From contig NZ_JAKRNU010000004.1 of assembly GCF_022346545.1 (NCBI RefSeq), positions 62,001 through 126,000 on the forward strand: DNA of 64,000 nucleotides, given 5' to 3'. The position numbers and the translations under genes were made by a program. Shown here in pieces: positions 49,252 to 59,084 of the stretch. Within the stretch, counting starts at the first letter, position 1. Each line of letters opens with the position of its first letter. This DNA comes from Sporosarcina sp. ACRSM. GTDB taxonomy: Bacteria; Bacillota; Bacilli; Bacillales_A; Planococcaceae. The notes beneath the pieces were generated by a model, which saw nothing but the letters and a program-made list of their open reading frames with translations, did not search any database and was not told the DNA's origin.

Positions 49252-50283
49252 ATGAGAAAATACATCGAAAAAGTGAAAAAGAAAAATCACCTATTATACG
49301 AAGAAATGTTGGAAGCGTCCAAGTACATCTTCGATGAACGGACGGATTCGCAGGAGATCATCGATTTTCTTGTAGCGCTTTCCCGCAAAGGGGAGACGGC
49401 GCAGGAAGTGGCTGCACTGGCTAATGTCATGAAATCGTACGCGGTGCAGTTGGATGTTCCGGAAGGTGTTTATATGGATAACTGTGGAACAGGCGGGGAC
49501 GGTTCCAACAGTTTTAATATCAGTACGGCATCTGCCTTTGTCCTTGCTGGTACAGGAGTGGCGGTTGCCAAGCATGGCAATCGGAAAATCTCCAGTGCGG
49601 CAGGCAGTTCTGATGTGTTAGAAGCACTTGGCATTCATGCCGATTTCAGTGAGGAAGAATCGATGGCCATGCTTGATCAGGAAGGTATCACGTTTTTATT
49701 TGCCCAAAAGGTCCATCCGAAAATGAAACGGATCGGTGCCATCCGTCAGCAAATCGGCAAGCCGACCATTTTCAATCTTGTCGGCCCTTTGACTAATCCA
49801 TTGCCGCTGAAAACGCAATTTACAGGCATTAACCGTCCGGACTTTGTCATGGATTATGCATCGGTTCTGCGCATGCTTGGCAGGGAGCGCGCTATCGTTG
49901 TATCCGGTGCGGGCGGAATGGATGAGGCATCACTGGCGGGGCAAAACACGTTTGTTTTATTGGATAAAGGGGACCTCATCCCGTTCTCTTTGACAGCGGA
50001 CGAAGTCGGGCTTGATCACGCTCCCGCATCTGCTATCCGCGGCGGAGATGCGAAAGAAAATGCTGCGATTATCCGCTCCATTTTCCAAGGGAAACGTGGC
50101 CCGCATTTCGACACGGTCGCTTTCAATGCAGGGATTGGCTTGTTCGCCAATGGCCATGTGACGACGATTCAAGAAGGAATCAAACGGGCGACCGATTGCA
50201 TTTTATCTGGAAAAGCGCTTCAGAAATTAGAGGCTGTCGTAGCATTTAGTGAAAAAATCAACCAGAAGGCGGTGGCGAGATGA
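49252..50283 (+). CDS. trpD: Anthranilate phosphoribosyltransferase
   Basis: The 343-residue protein transfers phosphoribose from PRPP to anthranilate. The PRPP-binding CGTGGDGSNSFNISTASAFVLAGTGVAVAKHGNRKISSAAGSSD block is complete near residue 80, followed by FLFAQKVHPKMKRIGAIRQQIGKPTIFNLVGPLTNP. It lies 34 bases after trpE. GAGAGATCAGG precedes the ATG. Its stop codon overlaps the trpC start by 4 bases (ATGA), so translation is coupled. Confidence 0.96.
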   Translation: MRKYIEKVKKKNHLLYEEMLEASKYIFDERTDSQEIIDFLVALSRKGETAQEVAALANVMKSYAVQLDVPEGVYMDNCGTGGDGSNSFNISTASAFVLAGTGVAVAKHGNRKISSAAGSSDVLEALGIHADFSEEESMAMLDQEGITFLFAQKVHPKMKRIGAIRQQIGKPTIFNLVGPLTNPLPLKTQFTGINRPDFVMDYASVLRMLGRERAIVVSGAGGMDEASLAGQNTFVLLDKGDLIPFSLTADEVGLDHAPASAIRGGDAKENAAIIRSIFQGKRGPHFDTVAFNAGIGLFANGHVTTIQEGIKRATDCILSGKALQKLEAVVAFSEKINQKAVAR

Positions 50284-51068
50284 CGATTTTAGATAAGATC
50301 ATCGCAGAGAAGCGAGTAGAAGTGGAGCGTCTATTGGAACAAAACATCGACTTGCGGAGTGAAACGGTATCACGCCCATCTTTGTTTAAAACATTTTACG
50401 AGGCGGAACATTTGCAAGTCATTTCAGAAATCAAACGTGCATCGCCTTCCAAAGGGTTGATCGCAGAAGGAGCCGATCCTGTCGCACAGGCAGAAATTTA
50501 TGTGAACGCGGGTGCGGCGGCCATCTCTGTACTGACGGATACGCCTTTCTTCAAAGGCTCATTCGATGATTTGGCGGCAGTCGCGAACCATGTTGACATC
50601 CCGTTGCTGTGTAAAGATTTCATCATCCATCAAGTGCAGATCGACCGGGCTAAACATGCCGGTGCTTCTGTCATCTTGCTCATCGTGGCGGCACTTTCTG
50701 ATCAAGAACTTGCGGAACTCCATGCCTATGCTACTGCATCTGGATTGGAAGTGCTTGTGGAAGTGCATGACGTCGAGGAGTTGCAACGGGCATTGGCCAT
50801 CGATGCCAAGCTGATCGGCGTCAATAACCGCGATCTTCGTACGTTTACAGTGGATTTGAAAAAGACAGAAGAAATTGCAGCCCTTTTCCCATTCCATGAA
50901 GAGCGGGTGTTGATTAGTGAAAGTGGGATTTGGGAAGCGGAAGATGCCCAATTCGTAGCGAATGCCGGGGCAAAAGCGATTCTTGTTGGGGAATCATTGA
51001 TGCGCAGCGGAAATGCCGATGAAACATTACGCTCCTTGCAAGTAACATTTTCGGAGGTAGTCCAATGA
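50280..51068 (+). CDS. trpC: Indole-3-glycerol-phosphate synthase
   Basis: A 262-residue TIM-barrel enzyme that closes the indole ring of CdRP. Key blocks are VISEIKRASPSKGLIAEGADP (catalytic Glu and Lys), PLLCKDFIIHQVQIDRAKHAGA (Lys), LIGVNNRDLRTFTVDL and ISESGIWEAEDAQFV with AILVGESLMRS at the phosphate site. Overlaps trpD and trpF by 4 bases each, implying coupled translation. Confidence 0.96.
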   Translation: MTILDKIIAEKRVEVERLLEQNIDLRSETVSRPSLFKTFYEAEHLQVISEIKRASPSKGLIAEGADPVAQAEIYVNAGAAAISVLTDTPFFKGSFDDLAAVANHVDIPLLCKDFIIHQVQIDRAKHAGASVILLIVAALSDQELAELHAYATASGLEVLVEVHDVEELQRALAIDAKLIGVNNRDLRTFTVDLKKTEEIAALFPFHEERVLISESGIWEAEDAQFVANAGAKAILVGESLMRSGNADETLRSLQVTFSEVVQ

Positions 51069-51679
51069 CGAAAGTGAAGATTTGTGGATTGATGGAATCC
51101 CAACATGTGAAAGTGGCGGTGGACGCAGGCGCGGATGCCATCGGATTTGTTTTTGCACCGAGTAAGCGCCGCATCTCCATTCAGGAAGCAAAGGAATTGG
51201 CAAAAGATATTCCTTCTCATGTGGAGAAAATTGGTGTCTTTGTCAATGCGTCGATCGAAGAATTGCAACAGACCTATCGGGAAGTGCCGCTCGACTTTGT
51301 CCAATTACATGGGGATGAAAATGCCGAACTCATACAAGAAGCCGGACTACCTTCCATTAAAGCATTATCGGTTCGCAGCGTTGAAGATGTCGAACGCGCC
51401 AGCCAATATGAGGCGGATTATTATTTATTCGACACGCCGGGGACGGAATTTAGAGGCGGAAGCGGATTGACGTTTGACTGGGAATTGATGAACGGTGCCG
51501 GTGTATCGACGGATAAAGTCATATTGGCGGGGGGATTGAAACCGGACAATGTCGGTGAGGCCATTCGGCGCGTGAAGCCTTATATGGTGGATGTCTCGAG
51601 TGGTGTGGAACTGGATGGACGAAAAGATGAGCAATTGATCCGTGCCTTTGTGCAAGCGGTGAAAGAGGAGGAAAACTGA
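51065..51679 (+). CDS. trpF: Phosphoribosylanthranilate isomerase
   Basis: The 204-residue TIM-barrel enzyme carries the N-terminal [13 protein letters not shown] with the catalytic cysteine, [14 protein letters not shown], the VQLHGDE block and the phosphate site [15 protein letters not shown], followed by VDVSSGVE. The catalytic Asp is in [18 protein letters not shown]. It rearranges PRA to CdRP, the substrate of TrpC. ATGA overlap with trpC and a 1-base overlap with trpB (TGATG). Confidence 0.95.
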   Translation: MTKVKICGLMESQHVKVAVDAGADAIGFVFAPSKRRISIQEAKELAKDIPSHVEKIGVFVNASIEELQQTYREVPLDFVQLHGDENAELIQEAGLPSIKALSVRSVEDVERASQYEADYYLFDTPGTEFRGGSGLTFDWELMNGAGVSTDKVILAGGLKPDNVGEAIRRVKPYMVDVSSGVELDGRKDEQLIRAFVQAVKEEEN

Positions 51680-52881
51680 TGGTGCAAAATGTGGAGCAGA
51701 AGGCAGGACGCTATGGCAAGTTCGGTGGGCAATTCGTTCCGGAAACATTGATGACGGCATTGATCGAATTGGAAGCAGCATATGAGGAAGCGATTGCAGA
51801 TCCGGCTTTCAACGAAGAAGTGGAATACTATTTAAAGGATTTTGTCGGACGGGAAACAGCACTCTTTTTTGCAGAGCGTTTAACGAAGGCGGCGGGTGGC
51901 GCGAAGATTTATTTGAAGCGCGAAGATTTGAACCATACCGGTGCCCATAAAATCAATAATGCGATCGGTCAGGCGTTGTTGGCTATGCGGATGGGTAAAA
52001 AGAGAATCGTAGCAGAAACCGGGGCAGGTCAGCATGGTGTGGCTACAGCGACGGCTTGTGCGCTGTTCGGCCTTGAATGCATCGTTTTCATGGGCAAGGA
52101 AGATGTACGCAGGCAGGAATTGAACGTTTTCCGGATGGAATTGCTAGGGGCGAAGGTCGTTTCGGTTGATCAAGGCGCAGGGACACTGAAAGACGCGGTC
52201 AACGAAGCGTTGCGCTATTGGGTCGCCAATGTGGAAGACACGCATTATATTTTAGGCTCGGCACTCGGTCCACATCCATTCCCAAGAATCGTCCGTGATT
52301 TCCAACGCGTAATCGGCGTGGAAACGAGAAAGCAAATCATGGAGAAAGAAGGAAGATTGCCGGATGCGGTTGTCGCTTGTATCGGCGGCGGGAGCAATTC
52401 GATTGGCATGTTCCATCCGTTCATAGAAGATGAGGGTGTCGCTTTGTACGGCGTGGAAGCGGCAGGAAGCGGCATTGAAACAGGGCTGCATGCCGCGGCG
52501 ATTGCAGGAGGAAAAGAAGGGGTTCTGCACGGGGCGAAGATGTATATTTTGCAAGATGAAGATGGATTCATCCAGGAAGCACACTCCATCTCAGCCGGCC
52601 TGGACTATCCGGCGGTCGGCCCTGAACATTGCCATTTGCATGATATCGGTCGTGTCACCTATACTTCCGTCACGGATGCAGGTGCGTTGGAAGGTTTGCA
52701 GTTACTGGCAAAAACGGAAGGGATCATTCCTGCTTTGGAAAGTTCGCATGCTGTACACTATGCTGTTGAACTGGCCGGGAAAATGCAAGAAGATGAAATC
52801 GTCGTCATTTGTTTATCAGGACGCGGCGATAAAGATGTGCAGACAGTACGGGATGCACTTGGAGGTGTAACCAATGACTAA
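51679..52881 (+). CDS. trpB: Tryptophan synthase beta chain
   Basis: The 400-residue PLP enzyme joins indole and serine. The PLP lysine lies in [17 protein letters not shown] near residue 95, and the phosphate-binding loop is [31 protein letters not shown] at the start and [20 protein letters not shown] are signature blocks. [11 protein letters not shown] near the C-terminus is the serine-binding end. It forms an alpha2-beta2 complex with TrpA; the 8-base overlap with trpA would keep the two in balance. GAGGAGG precedes the start. Confidence 0.97.
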   Translation: MVQNVEQKAGRYGKFGGQFVPETLMTALIELEAAYEEAIADPAFNEEVEYYLKDFVGRETALFFAERLTKAAGGAKIYLKREDLNHTGAHKINNAIGQALLAMRMGKKRIVAETGAGQHGVATATACALFGLECIVFMGKEDVRRQELNVFRMELLGAKVVSVDQGAGTLKDAVNEALRYWVANVEDTHYILGSALGPHPFPRIVRDFQRVIGVETRKQIMEKEGRLPDAVVACIGGGSNSIGMFHPFIEDEGVALYGVEAAGSGIETGLHAAAIAGGKEGVLHGAKMYILQDEDGFIQEAHSISAGLDYPAVGPEHCHLHDIGRVTYTSVTDAGALEGLQLLAKTEGIIPALESSHAVHYAVELAGKMQEDEIVVICLSGRGDKDVQTVRDALGGVTND

Positions 52882-53662
52882 AAAGGTGTTGGAAAATGCG
52901 ATTCGTACATGTGTCGAGCGTGGCGATCAAGCATTTGTCCCTTATATGATGGCAGGCGACGGCGGCATCGGTACATTGAAAGAGCAGATCCTATTTCTGC
53001 AACAAGCGGGTGTCACCGCGATTGAACTCGGTATCCCATTTTCAGATCCGGTGGCGGATGGACCGGTGATCCAGCAAGCAGGCGCACGGGCACTTGCGCA
53101 AGGCGTGACGTTGCGCAAAGTGTTGAAAGAACTTCGTTTATTCCGCGATGAAGTGAAAGTGCCACTTGTCTTGATGCTGTATTTGAATCCGATATTAAGA
53201 ATGGGCATCACAGAATTTGTTGAGGAGTGTGAAGCTAGTGGAATCGCCGGATTGATCGTTCCGGATTTACCACTTGAAGAAAGTGGATTATTACGTGATG
53301 AATTGGGGCATACTGATATTGCACTCATTCAATTGGTATCTTTGACAAGTTCACCGGAACGAATCCAGAAAATCACCGCTGCTGGTGAAGGATTCATCTA
53401 CGCAGTGACGGTCAATGGCATTACCGGTGTCCGTTCCGGCTTTGGCGATCAACTGGAAACCCATTTGGAACAGCTGAAGGCAGTCAGTCCGGTTCCTGTG
53501 CTCGCCGGCTTTGGTATTTCAACGCCTGAACAAGTCCGATCCATCGGTGCTTTTGCAGATGGCGTCATTGTCGGCAGTGCAATTGTCGATGCATTTCACC
53601 GTAACGATTTAGCCACGGTGGAAGCATTGGTGAAAGCTTCGAAAAAAGAAATCGTCAGCTAA
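52874..53662 (+). CDS. trpA: Tryptophan synthase alpha chain
   Basis: The 262-residue TIM-barrel subunit splits indole-3-glycerol phosphate. The catalytic Glu and Asp lie in [18 protein letters not shown] near residues 50-62, and the substrate phosphate is held by [10 protein letters not shown] and [23 protein letters not shown] is the conserved loop 6 that contacts TrpB. GGAGGTG precedes the start inside trpB. It is the last gene of the operon; a terminator lies 7 bases after the stop. Confidence 0.96.
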   Translation: MTKKVLENAIRTCVERGDQAFVPYMMAGDGGIGTLKEQILFLQQAGVTAIELGIPFSDPVADGPVIQQAGARALAQGVTLRKVLKELRLFRDEVKVPLVLMLYLNPILRMGITEFVEECEASGIAGLIVPDLPLEESGLLRDELGHTDIALIQLVSLTSSPERIQKITAAGEGFIYAVTVNGITGVRSGFGDQLETHLEQLKAVSPVPVLAGFGISTPEQVRSIGAFADGVIVGSAIVDAFHRNDLATVEALVKASKKEIVS

Positions 53663-53668
53663 ACAAAC

Positions 53669-53709
53669 ACCTCTTTTCATGTAACTGAAAGCATGGAAAG
53701 AGGTTTTTA
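53669..53709 (+). terminator. Terminator of the trp operon
   Basis: ACCTCTTTTCATG (53669-53681) pairs with CATGGAAAGAGGT, closing on five T's. Placed just after the trpA stop codon. Confidence 0.88.
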
Positions 53710-53815
53710 TCGGATTTATTCAGCCCATTGCCTATAGGGTTGGGAGCCTTTTGCTGAATAAAGATGAAACTTTTTCGAATATAAACCGTATATTCTATAA
53801 AGGGGGTTGTGGGAG

Positions 53816-54790
53816 ATGGATGCGAATGTGATTAGGCAGGAAGTCGAAACGACATATGAAAAGGTGAAATCGTTGGCAGGTTGGACGGTGGACAAAAATG
53901 TCGTTCTGACTATTACATCGTATTACGTCACATCGGAGAGGGAGTTCGACGCAGAAAGTTTGAGTCGCGCGATGGATGAGCTAAAAAGCCGATCGGGTTG
54001 GCTTTCTCCACTACGTGGCAATTTGCTGCCGATGCTGGCCGCTTTTCTCGATCAACCCGGTACGGATATAGACGAAGAAGTGGAAAGGCTTTTTGCCAAG
54101 CAGCAAGTGTTAAAAGGAATGGGTTTCCGCAATACAATCCACTCCTATTTGGCTGCGCTTCTTTTAACAGACGATCCGGAACTGTATGAAAATGAAGCGA
54201 GGCAAGCTAAAAAATTGTTTGATGCCATGAAAAGGCAGCATTTCTTCCTTACGTCCGATGATGATTATGCGTATGCTGTACTGCTCGGAAAAAGAGGCGA
54301 GGATGCGACGGCACATGCAAAAGCGATGCACGTCTATTACGATGCATTGCGTGCGGAAGGATTCCGTGCAGGCAATGAACTTCAATGGTTAGCGCAAGTG
54401 ATGACGTATATACATATTGAATTTGACGAGAAACTCGTCTCACGTGCGGCGGAAGTGCTGACTCAATTTAAACAAAGTGCGAAAGTCCGTCCTGTCCATT
54501 ACCCGATGATCGGCTTTCTCACGGTATTTGGGGTGGATGATCAGGAAGTCGGTAAAATCATCGAATTGACGCTTGCGTTGGAAAGCGCCAAACCGTTCAA
54601 ATCGAACCGGGAAATGGCGCTGTCGATCGGGATTGGTTATATTATGCATATGCTGACGGAAAACGCGGAAGAGGCAACGATCAGTTTGGCTACTTCTGTA
54701 GAATTGATTGTCCAAGCACAACAAGCGATCATGGCTGCCACAATTGCGGCAATGGCAGCTTCCACATCTACCAATTCCACAAATTCATAG
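53816..54790 (+). CDS. DUF4003 family protein
   Basis: A 324-residue, mostly helical soluble protein. The start ANVIRQEVETTYEKVKSLAGWTVDKNVVLTITSYYVTS and the block LLTDDPELYENEARQAKKLFDAMKRQHFFLTSDDDYAYAVLLGKR resemble the DUF4003 family of Firmicutes, which has no known function. The C-terminus ends in a low-complexity alanine/serine/threonine tail (AATIAAMAASTSTNSTNS), unlike the rest. The ATG at 53816 is supported by AAGGGGG 9 bases upstream. It is a single-gene unit between the trp and opp operons. Confidence 0.72.
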   Translation: MDANVIRQEVETTYEKVKSLAGWTVDKNVVLTITSYYVTSEREFDAESLSRAMDELKSRSGWLSPLRGNLLPMLAAFLDQPGTDIDEEVERLFAKQQVLKGMGFRNTIHSYLAALLLTDDPELYENEARQAKKLFDAMKRQHFFLTSDDDYAYAVLLGKRGEDATAHAKAMHVYYDALRAEGFRAGNELQWLAQVMTYIHIEFDEKLVSRAAEVLTQFKQSAKVRPVHYPMIGFLTVFGVDDQEVGKIIELTLALESAKPFKSNREMALSIGIGYIMHMLTENAEEATISLATSVELIVQAQQAIMAATIAAMAASTSTNSTNS

Positions 54791-54794
54791 TACG

Positions 54795-54840
54795 ATGACC
54801 TTAAGGATTCCATTCTGAACGAGAGTGGGGTCTTTTTTTT
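54795..54840 (+). terminator. Probable terminator after the DUF4003 gene
   Basis: GACC and GGTC close an imperfect hairpin with an inner CCA/TGG, followed by eight T's. The stem is weak but the T run is the best in this gap. Confidence 0.5.
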
Positions 54841-54963
54841 ATCCTTAAAAATGCATATTGTCCAAGACTGTTCGCATATTAACAGTAAGAACTTGAATAT
54901 AGTAGACGTAGCACGCAAAGCGAGGCGGAAAGTTCTATTTCTAGCCCTAAGGAGGGGATTTTC

Positions 54964-55992
54964 CTGGGAAATCCAATAATAGAAATAGAAAATTTGCGAA
55001 CATCATTTAGAATCCAAGATGAGTACTACGCTGCGGTAGATGGTGTTTCGTTAACGATCCATCGGAATGAAATACTGGCGATTGTAGGCGAATCGGGGTG
55101 TGGCAAAAGCGCCTTGGCGTTGTCCATTATGGGGCTTCATCCTACAAATACTACGAAGTTGGAAGGACAAGTGAATTTTGAAGGCCAAAACTTGTTAAAG
55201 TTGTCGCCAGCAAAGTTGAATAAAATCCGTGGGAAAGAGATCGGGATGATATTCCAAGAACCGATGACAGCGCTCAACCCATTGGCAACGATCGGCAGGC
55301 AAATTGAAGAATCGATGGATACCCATTTGAAGTTATCATCGGCGGCTAAGAAGCGGCGTACATTGGAACTGTTGCATCGTGTCGGTATCCAAAACGAACA
55401 ACGTATCTACCGGCAATACCCGCACGAGCTGTCGGGAGGCATGAGGCAACGCGTTGTCATTGCGATTGCACTGGCATGTGATCCAATTCTTCTTATCGCG
55501 GACGAGCCGACAACGGCATTGGACGTAACGATTCAGGCGCAAATTATGGACTTGATGAAAGAGCTGCAAACCGAAAGCCAATCAGGCATCATCTTGATCA
55601 CCCATGATCTTGGCGTCGTGGCGGAAATGGCGGATCGTGTTGCTGTCATGTATGCCGGTGAAGTGGTAGAACTGGCGGAAGTGCGGGAGCTTTTCACCCA
55701 CCCGCTACACCCTTATACCCGTTCCTTATTGCAGTCCATGCCGGCCAGTCGGAAAGCAAAGTCGAAACTTCATGTCATTGAAGGGGTTGTCCCTTCCCTT
55801 CAGAAGCTTGCACGTACCGGTTGTCGGTTTGCCTCGCGCGTTCCATGGGTTCCTGCTTTGGATCATGAAATGCATCCGACATTGCATGAAGTGCGATCGG
55901 GCCATTTTGTTCGTTGTACATGCTATCAAAACTTCCATTTCCCTGTGGAAAGCGAAGGAGTCTTGCGAGATGTCTTTACTAAAAATAAATGA
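54964..55992 (+). CDS. oppD: Oligopeptide ABC transporter ATP-binding protein OppD, CTG start
   Basis: The frame reads [20 protein letters not shown] from a CTG at 54964, and AAGGAGG (54949-54955) lies 8 bases before it. The first TTG in frame (54994) would remove the first beta strand and has no ribosome site; no ATG or GTG is available. The ATPase has Walker A GESGCGKS, signature LSGGMRQR, Walker [13 protein letters not shown] and H-loop THDLGVV. The C-terminal extension CRFASRVPW...HFVRCTCYQ is the cysteine-containing oligopeptide tail domain. 342 residues, as usual. It energises the OppBC channel with OppF. It is the first gene of oppDFBCA. Confidence 0.9.
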   Translation: MGNPIIEIENLRTSFRIQDEYYAAVDGVSLTIHRNEILAIVGESGCGKSALALSIMGLHPTNTTKLEGQVNFEGQNLLKLSPAKLNKIRGKEIGMIFQEPMTALNPLATIGRQIEESMDTHLKLSSAAKKRRTLELLHRVGIQNEQRIYRQYPHELSGGMRQRVVIAIALACDPILLIADEPTTALDVTIQAQIMDLMKELQTESQSGIILITHDLGVVAEMADRVAVMYAGEVVELAEVRELFTHPLHPYTRSLLQSMPASRKAKSKLHVIEGVVPSLQKLARTGCRFASRVPWVPALDHEMHPTLHEVRSGHFVRCTCYQNFHFPVESEGVLRDVFTKNK

Positions 55993-56896
55993 ATTACAAG
56001 TGCATTATCCAATCCGTGGCGGATTTTTCCGTACAGTTGTCGATTATGTAAAAGCGGTGGACGGGGTCAGTTTTGAACTGCAGCAAGGGGAGACCTATGG
56101 GCTTGTCGGAGAATCCGGGTGTGGAAAAACGACGACGGGGCGGGCCATTATCGGTCTGAACCGCGTGACAGGCGGGGAGTTATTGTTTGAGGGAAAAAAT
56201 CTTGCCGAACAAAGCCGTTCGGCAAGGAGGAATCATGTGAAAGATATTCAAATGATTTTCCAAGACCCTTATGCTTCGTTGAATGCCCGGAAAAATGTCC
56301 TAAGTATTATCGCAGAGCCGTTACGCAATTTTGAACGGCTGTCGCCTGATGAAGAGTTGAGAAAAGTACAAGCGCTCGTGGAACGCGTCGGACTTAGCCC
56401 GGAGGCGATCTATAAGTATCCGCACCAGTTTTCGGGCGGTCAACGACAACGAATCGGCATTGCACGGGCATTGTCGTTAAATCCGAAACTGATCATCGCG
56501 GACGAGCCGGTTTCCGCATTGGATGTGTCTGTGCAGGCACAGGTATTGAATTTTATGCAAGAGATTCAAAAAGAGTTTAATTTGACCTATCTGTTTATCT
56601 CGCATGACCTAGGCATCGTCAAACATATTTGTGATCGAATCGGCATTATGTACCGCGGCCGTTTTGTGGAAGAAGGCACGGTGAACGATATATATAACAA
56701 CCCGCAGCATCTTTATACAAAAAGGTTGATGGCGGCCATTCCTGAAATGGATCCGGACAAGCGTCTGGAAAAGCGATATCTTCGTCAAATGATCCACGAA
56801 GCCTACCGGACAGAGTATGACCGTTTTTTCAATAAAGATGGACGGGTGTTTGATTTGAAGAAAGTTTCCAATACACATTCTGTTGCATTGCAGTAA
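55970..56896 (+). CDS. oppF: Oligopeptide ABC transporter ATP-binding protein OppF
   Basis: The 308-residue ATPase has Walker A GESGCGKTTTGRAI, signature FSGGQRQRIGIARAL, Walker B LIIADEPVSALDVSVQAQ and the H-loop SHDLGIV. Its N-terminus [31 protein letters not shown] contains the loop typical of OppF/DppF subunits. GAAGGAG lies 9 bases before the ATG at 55970, inside the 3' end of oppD, which it overlaps by 23 bases. The C-terminal cysteine tail of OppD is replaced by a basic, aromatic tail. Works as a heterodimer with OppD at the inner face of the membrane. Confidence 0.93.
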   Translation: MSLLKINELQVHYPIRGGFFRTVVDYVKAVDGVSFELQQGETYGLVGESGCGKTTTGRAIIGLNRVTGGELLFEGKNLAEQSRSARRNHVKDIQMIFQDPYASLNARKNVLSIIAEPLRNFERLSPDEELRKVQALVERVGLSPEAIYKYPHQFSGGQRQRIGIARALSLNPKLIIADEPVSALDVSVQAQVLNFMQEIQKEFNLTYLFISHDLGIVKHICDRIGIMYRGRFVEEGTVNDIYNNPQHLYTKRLMAAIPEMDPDKRLEKRYLRQMIHEAYRTEYDRFFNKDGRVFDLKKVSNTHSVALQ

Positions 56897-56913
56897 AGGA
56901 GGAGAACGAGGAC

Positions 56914-57882
56914 GTGTTGACTTTTATGATAAGAAGATCATTGATGATGATTCCACAGCTCCTCCTTCTTAGTATCGTCATCTTTGTATTAGCGAAAGCG
57001 ATGCCGGGAGATGCGGTGACGGGCGCATTTATGGGCAATCCGGATGCATCCCCGGAAGAGATGGAAAAGATCCGTGACAAATTTGGGCTGGATGAACCAT
57101 GGTACGTCCAGTACGGTTTGTGGATCGGGAAAGCGGTGCAAGGCGACTTCGGGATGTCCTATGTTCATCAGCAGCCGGTCACTACGCTGTTGGGGAGCCG
57201 GATTGCCAATACGGTCCTGTTATCGTTTTTCACATTGGTCGTCACCTATCTGATTGCCATCCCGCTCGGCATTATCGCTGGACGCTGGACGGATTCCTGG
57301 GCGGATAAACTCATTGTCACGTATAACTATTTTGCCTTTGCTACACCTACGTTTGTGTTTGCACTGCTCATGCTATTTTTGTTTAGCTTCGTGCTTGGTT
57401 GGTTTCCGACAGGCGGCAGTGTCGATATACGGGTGGAGGAAGGCACTTGGGATTATGTCGTCAGTAAAGCGCAACATTTAGTGTTGCCGGTCCTGTCGGG
57501 CGCCATTCTCTTTACATTCGGGACGATCCAATATTTACGCAATGACATGATCGATACGAAATTGAAAGACTTCGTCAAGCTGGCCCGTGCAAAAGGGGTG
57601 CCGGAATCGAAAGTGTATACACGCCATATTTTACGGAATTCCCTGTTGCCGATTGCCGCTTTTCTCGGGTACGAAATTACCGGTTTGATTGCCGGCTCTG
57701 TCTTTATTGAATCGATATTTAGCTACCCTGGAATCGGACAGCTTTTTATTCAATCCATCAGTTCACGCGATTTTACAGTCGTTACGGCCCTCGTCATGAT
57801 TTCAGGTGCAGCGGCGATCGTTGGGACGATGCTGTCGGATATTATTCTAAGTATGGTCGACCCACGTATCCGCATTGATTGA
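56914..57882 (+). CDS. oppB: Oligopeptide ABC transporter permease OppB
   Basis: A 322-residue permease with six membrane segments. The N-terminal MIRRSLMMIPQLLLLSIVIFVLAKAMPGDAV is the standard OppB start, and the EAA-loop with LKDFVKLARAKGVPESKVYTRHILRNSLLPI contacts the ATPase. The GTG at 56914 has AAAGGAGGAG 8 bases upstream. It follows oppF by 17 bases. Downstream, structured repeat R3 separates it from oppC by almost 300 bases, unusual inside such an operon. Confidence 0.92.
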   Translation: MLTFMIRRSLMMIPQLLLLSIVIFVLAKAMPGDAVTGAFMGNPDASPEEMEKIRDKFGLDEPWYVQYGLWIGKAVQGDFGMSYVHQQPVTTLLGSRIANTVLLSFFTLVVTYLIAIPLGIIAGRWTDSWADKLIVTYNYFAFATPTFVFALLMLFLFSFVLGWFPTGGSVDIRVEEGTWDYVVSKAQHLVLPVLSGAILFTFGTIQYLRNDMIDTKLKDFVKLARAKGVPESKVYTRHILRNSLLPIAAFLGYEITGLIAGSVFIESIFSYPGIGQLFIQSISSRDFTVVTALVMISGAAAIVGTMLSDIILSMVDPRIRID

Positions 57883-57900
57883 TCCCGTATTAACGGGCAG

Positions 57901-58143
57901 TAAGACTCCCACCTCAAGACTTAAGTAAAACGATAAGGATAGGTGGGAGATCAACTTACAGGACGCCGCGAACTTAAGTCGCCTTCCTACAGCGGGTAGT
58001 TTGGGCATCCATTAAAGGAAGATAAAAGCCCGATTGGTTCGGGCCAACACGATGTTGGTCACACAAGCGTTGTCACAGGACGTGACGCTTTTAGCTTGTG
58101 TTCCCCTCAATCAGTGGGGGATGGAGAAAACCCCCACTGATTG
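57901..58143 (+). repeat. Structured repeat R3 inside the opp operon
   Basis: It opens with AGACTCCCACCTC and a GGTGGGAGAT closing arm (57903-57951), and carries the CTAAGTTCGC module of R1/R2 in reverse (near 57962-57985). From 58028 three hairpins follow: GCCCGA/TCGGGC (58028-58044), CCAACA/TGTTGG (58044-58058) and CACAAGC...GCTTGTG with inner GTCAC/GTGAC (58062-58100). It ends in CAATCAGTGGGGG/CCCCCACTGATTG (58108-58143). From memory, such sequences occur at the right ends of TnpB-type transposons of Bacillales. No protein frame is present. Confidence 0.7.
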
Positions 58144-58178
58144 AAGTTTCACTTTATGGAAAAGGAGGGGAAGTAGAA

Positions 58179-59084
58179 ATGGTTGCTGTAGACGAAAAGA
58201 AATTAATGAAAAAAGTGAAAAAGAGTTACCCATCATTGATGGAAACGATTTGGCGAGAAATTAGGCATGATCAAACGGCGTTCGTCTCTTTGATCCTGTT
58301 GCTTTTCATTTTATTATCAGCGTATCTCTCCCCTTTTTTCATTGATATGGCCCAGCTGATGCGTATCGACTTTTTGCAAATGTATCAATCACCTTCTTTG
58401 ACACATTGGCTTGGAACGGATGACGGGGGAAGGGATGTATTCGGACAGTTGCTGATTGGGACACGTAACTCCTTTACCATCGGCATTTTGGTAACACTCT
58501 TATCGGGAATTATCGGACTTGCCTATGGGCTTATTGCCGGCTTCTATGGCGGTGTTGTCGATTCAATCATGATGCGGATTGTTGACTTTCTTATGGTATT
58601 GCCTTCGTTGATGTTCATTATTGTTTTCGTTGTCGTCGTTCCACACTATACCGTGTGGAGTTTCATCCTTATGATGAGTGCTTTTTCATGGTTTGGGAAA
58701 GCAAGGCTGATCCGTTCCAAAGGATTAGCCGAGCGGGAAATGGATTACATCCATGCTTCCAAAACGTTCGGGACGCCGAGTTGGAAAATCATGCTGTTTG
58801 AAATGTTTCCTAACTTAAGTTCGCTCGTTATTGTCAATATGACGCTGACACTTGCAGGGAATATCGGGTTGGAAACGGGGCTGACATTTCTCGGCTTCGG
58901 TCTTCCGGCGGGAACGCCTTCACTCGGCACATTGATTAGCTATGCTAAAAATCCGGATATTGTCCAAAATAAGTGGTGGGTATGGTTGCCCGCAGCTTTG
59001 CTCATTTTAGTCATGATGTTATGCATCAATTACGTTGGACAAGCGGTGAAACGTGCTTCGGATGCCCGCCAAAGATTAGCTTAA
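58179..59084 (+). CDS. oppC: Oligopeptide ABC transporter permease OppC
   Basis: The 301-residue permease has a cytosolic head, a first membrane segment (HDQTAFVSLILLLFILLSAYLSPFF) and five more in the typical OppC domain. The signature SLTHWLGTDDGGRDVFGQLLIGTRNSF precedes the core, and the EAA loop is EREMDYIHASKTFGTPSWKIMLFEM. AAGGAGG lies 10 bases before the ATG at 58179, which is clearly better than the upstream alternatives. Its stop codon lies in the left arm of a perfect 17-bp hairpin (59076-59112). Confidence 0.92.
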   Translation: MVAVDEKKLMKKVKKSYPSLMETIWREIRHDQTAFVSLILLLFILLSAYLSPFFIDMAQLMRIDFLQMYQSPSLTHWLGTDDGGRDVFGQLLIGTRNSFTIGILVTLLSGIIGLAYGLIAGFYGGVVDSIMMRIVDFLMVLPSLMFIIVFVVVVPHYTVWSFILMMSAFSWFGKARLIRSKGLAEREMDYIHASKTFGTPSWKIMLFEMFPNLSSLVIVNMTLTLAGNIGLETGLTFLGFGLPAGTPSLGTLISYAKNPDIVQNKWWVWLPAALLILVMMLCINYVGQAVKRASDARQRLA

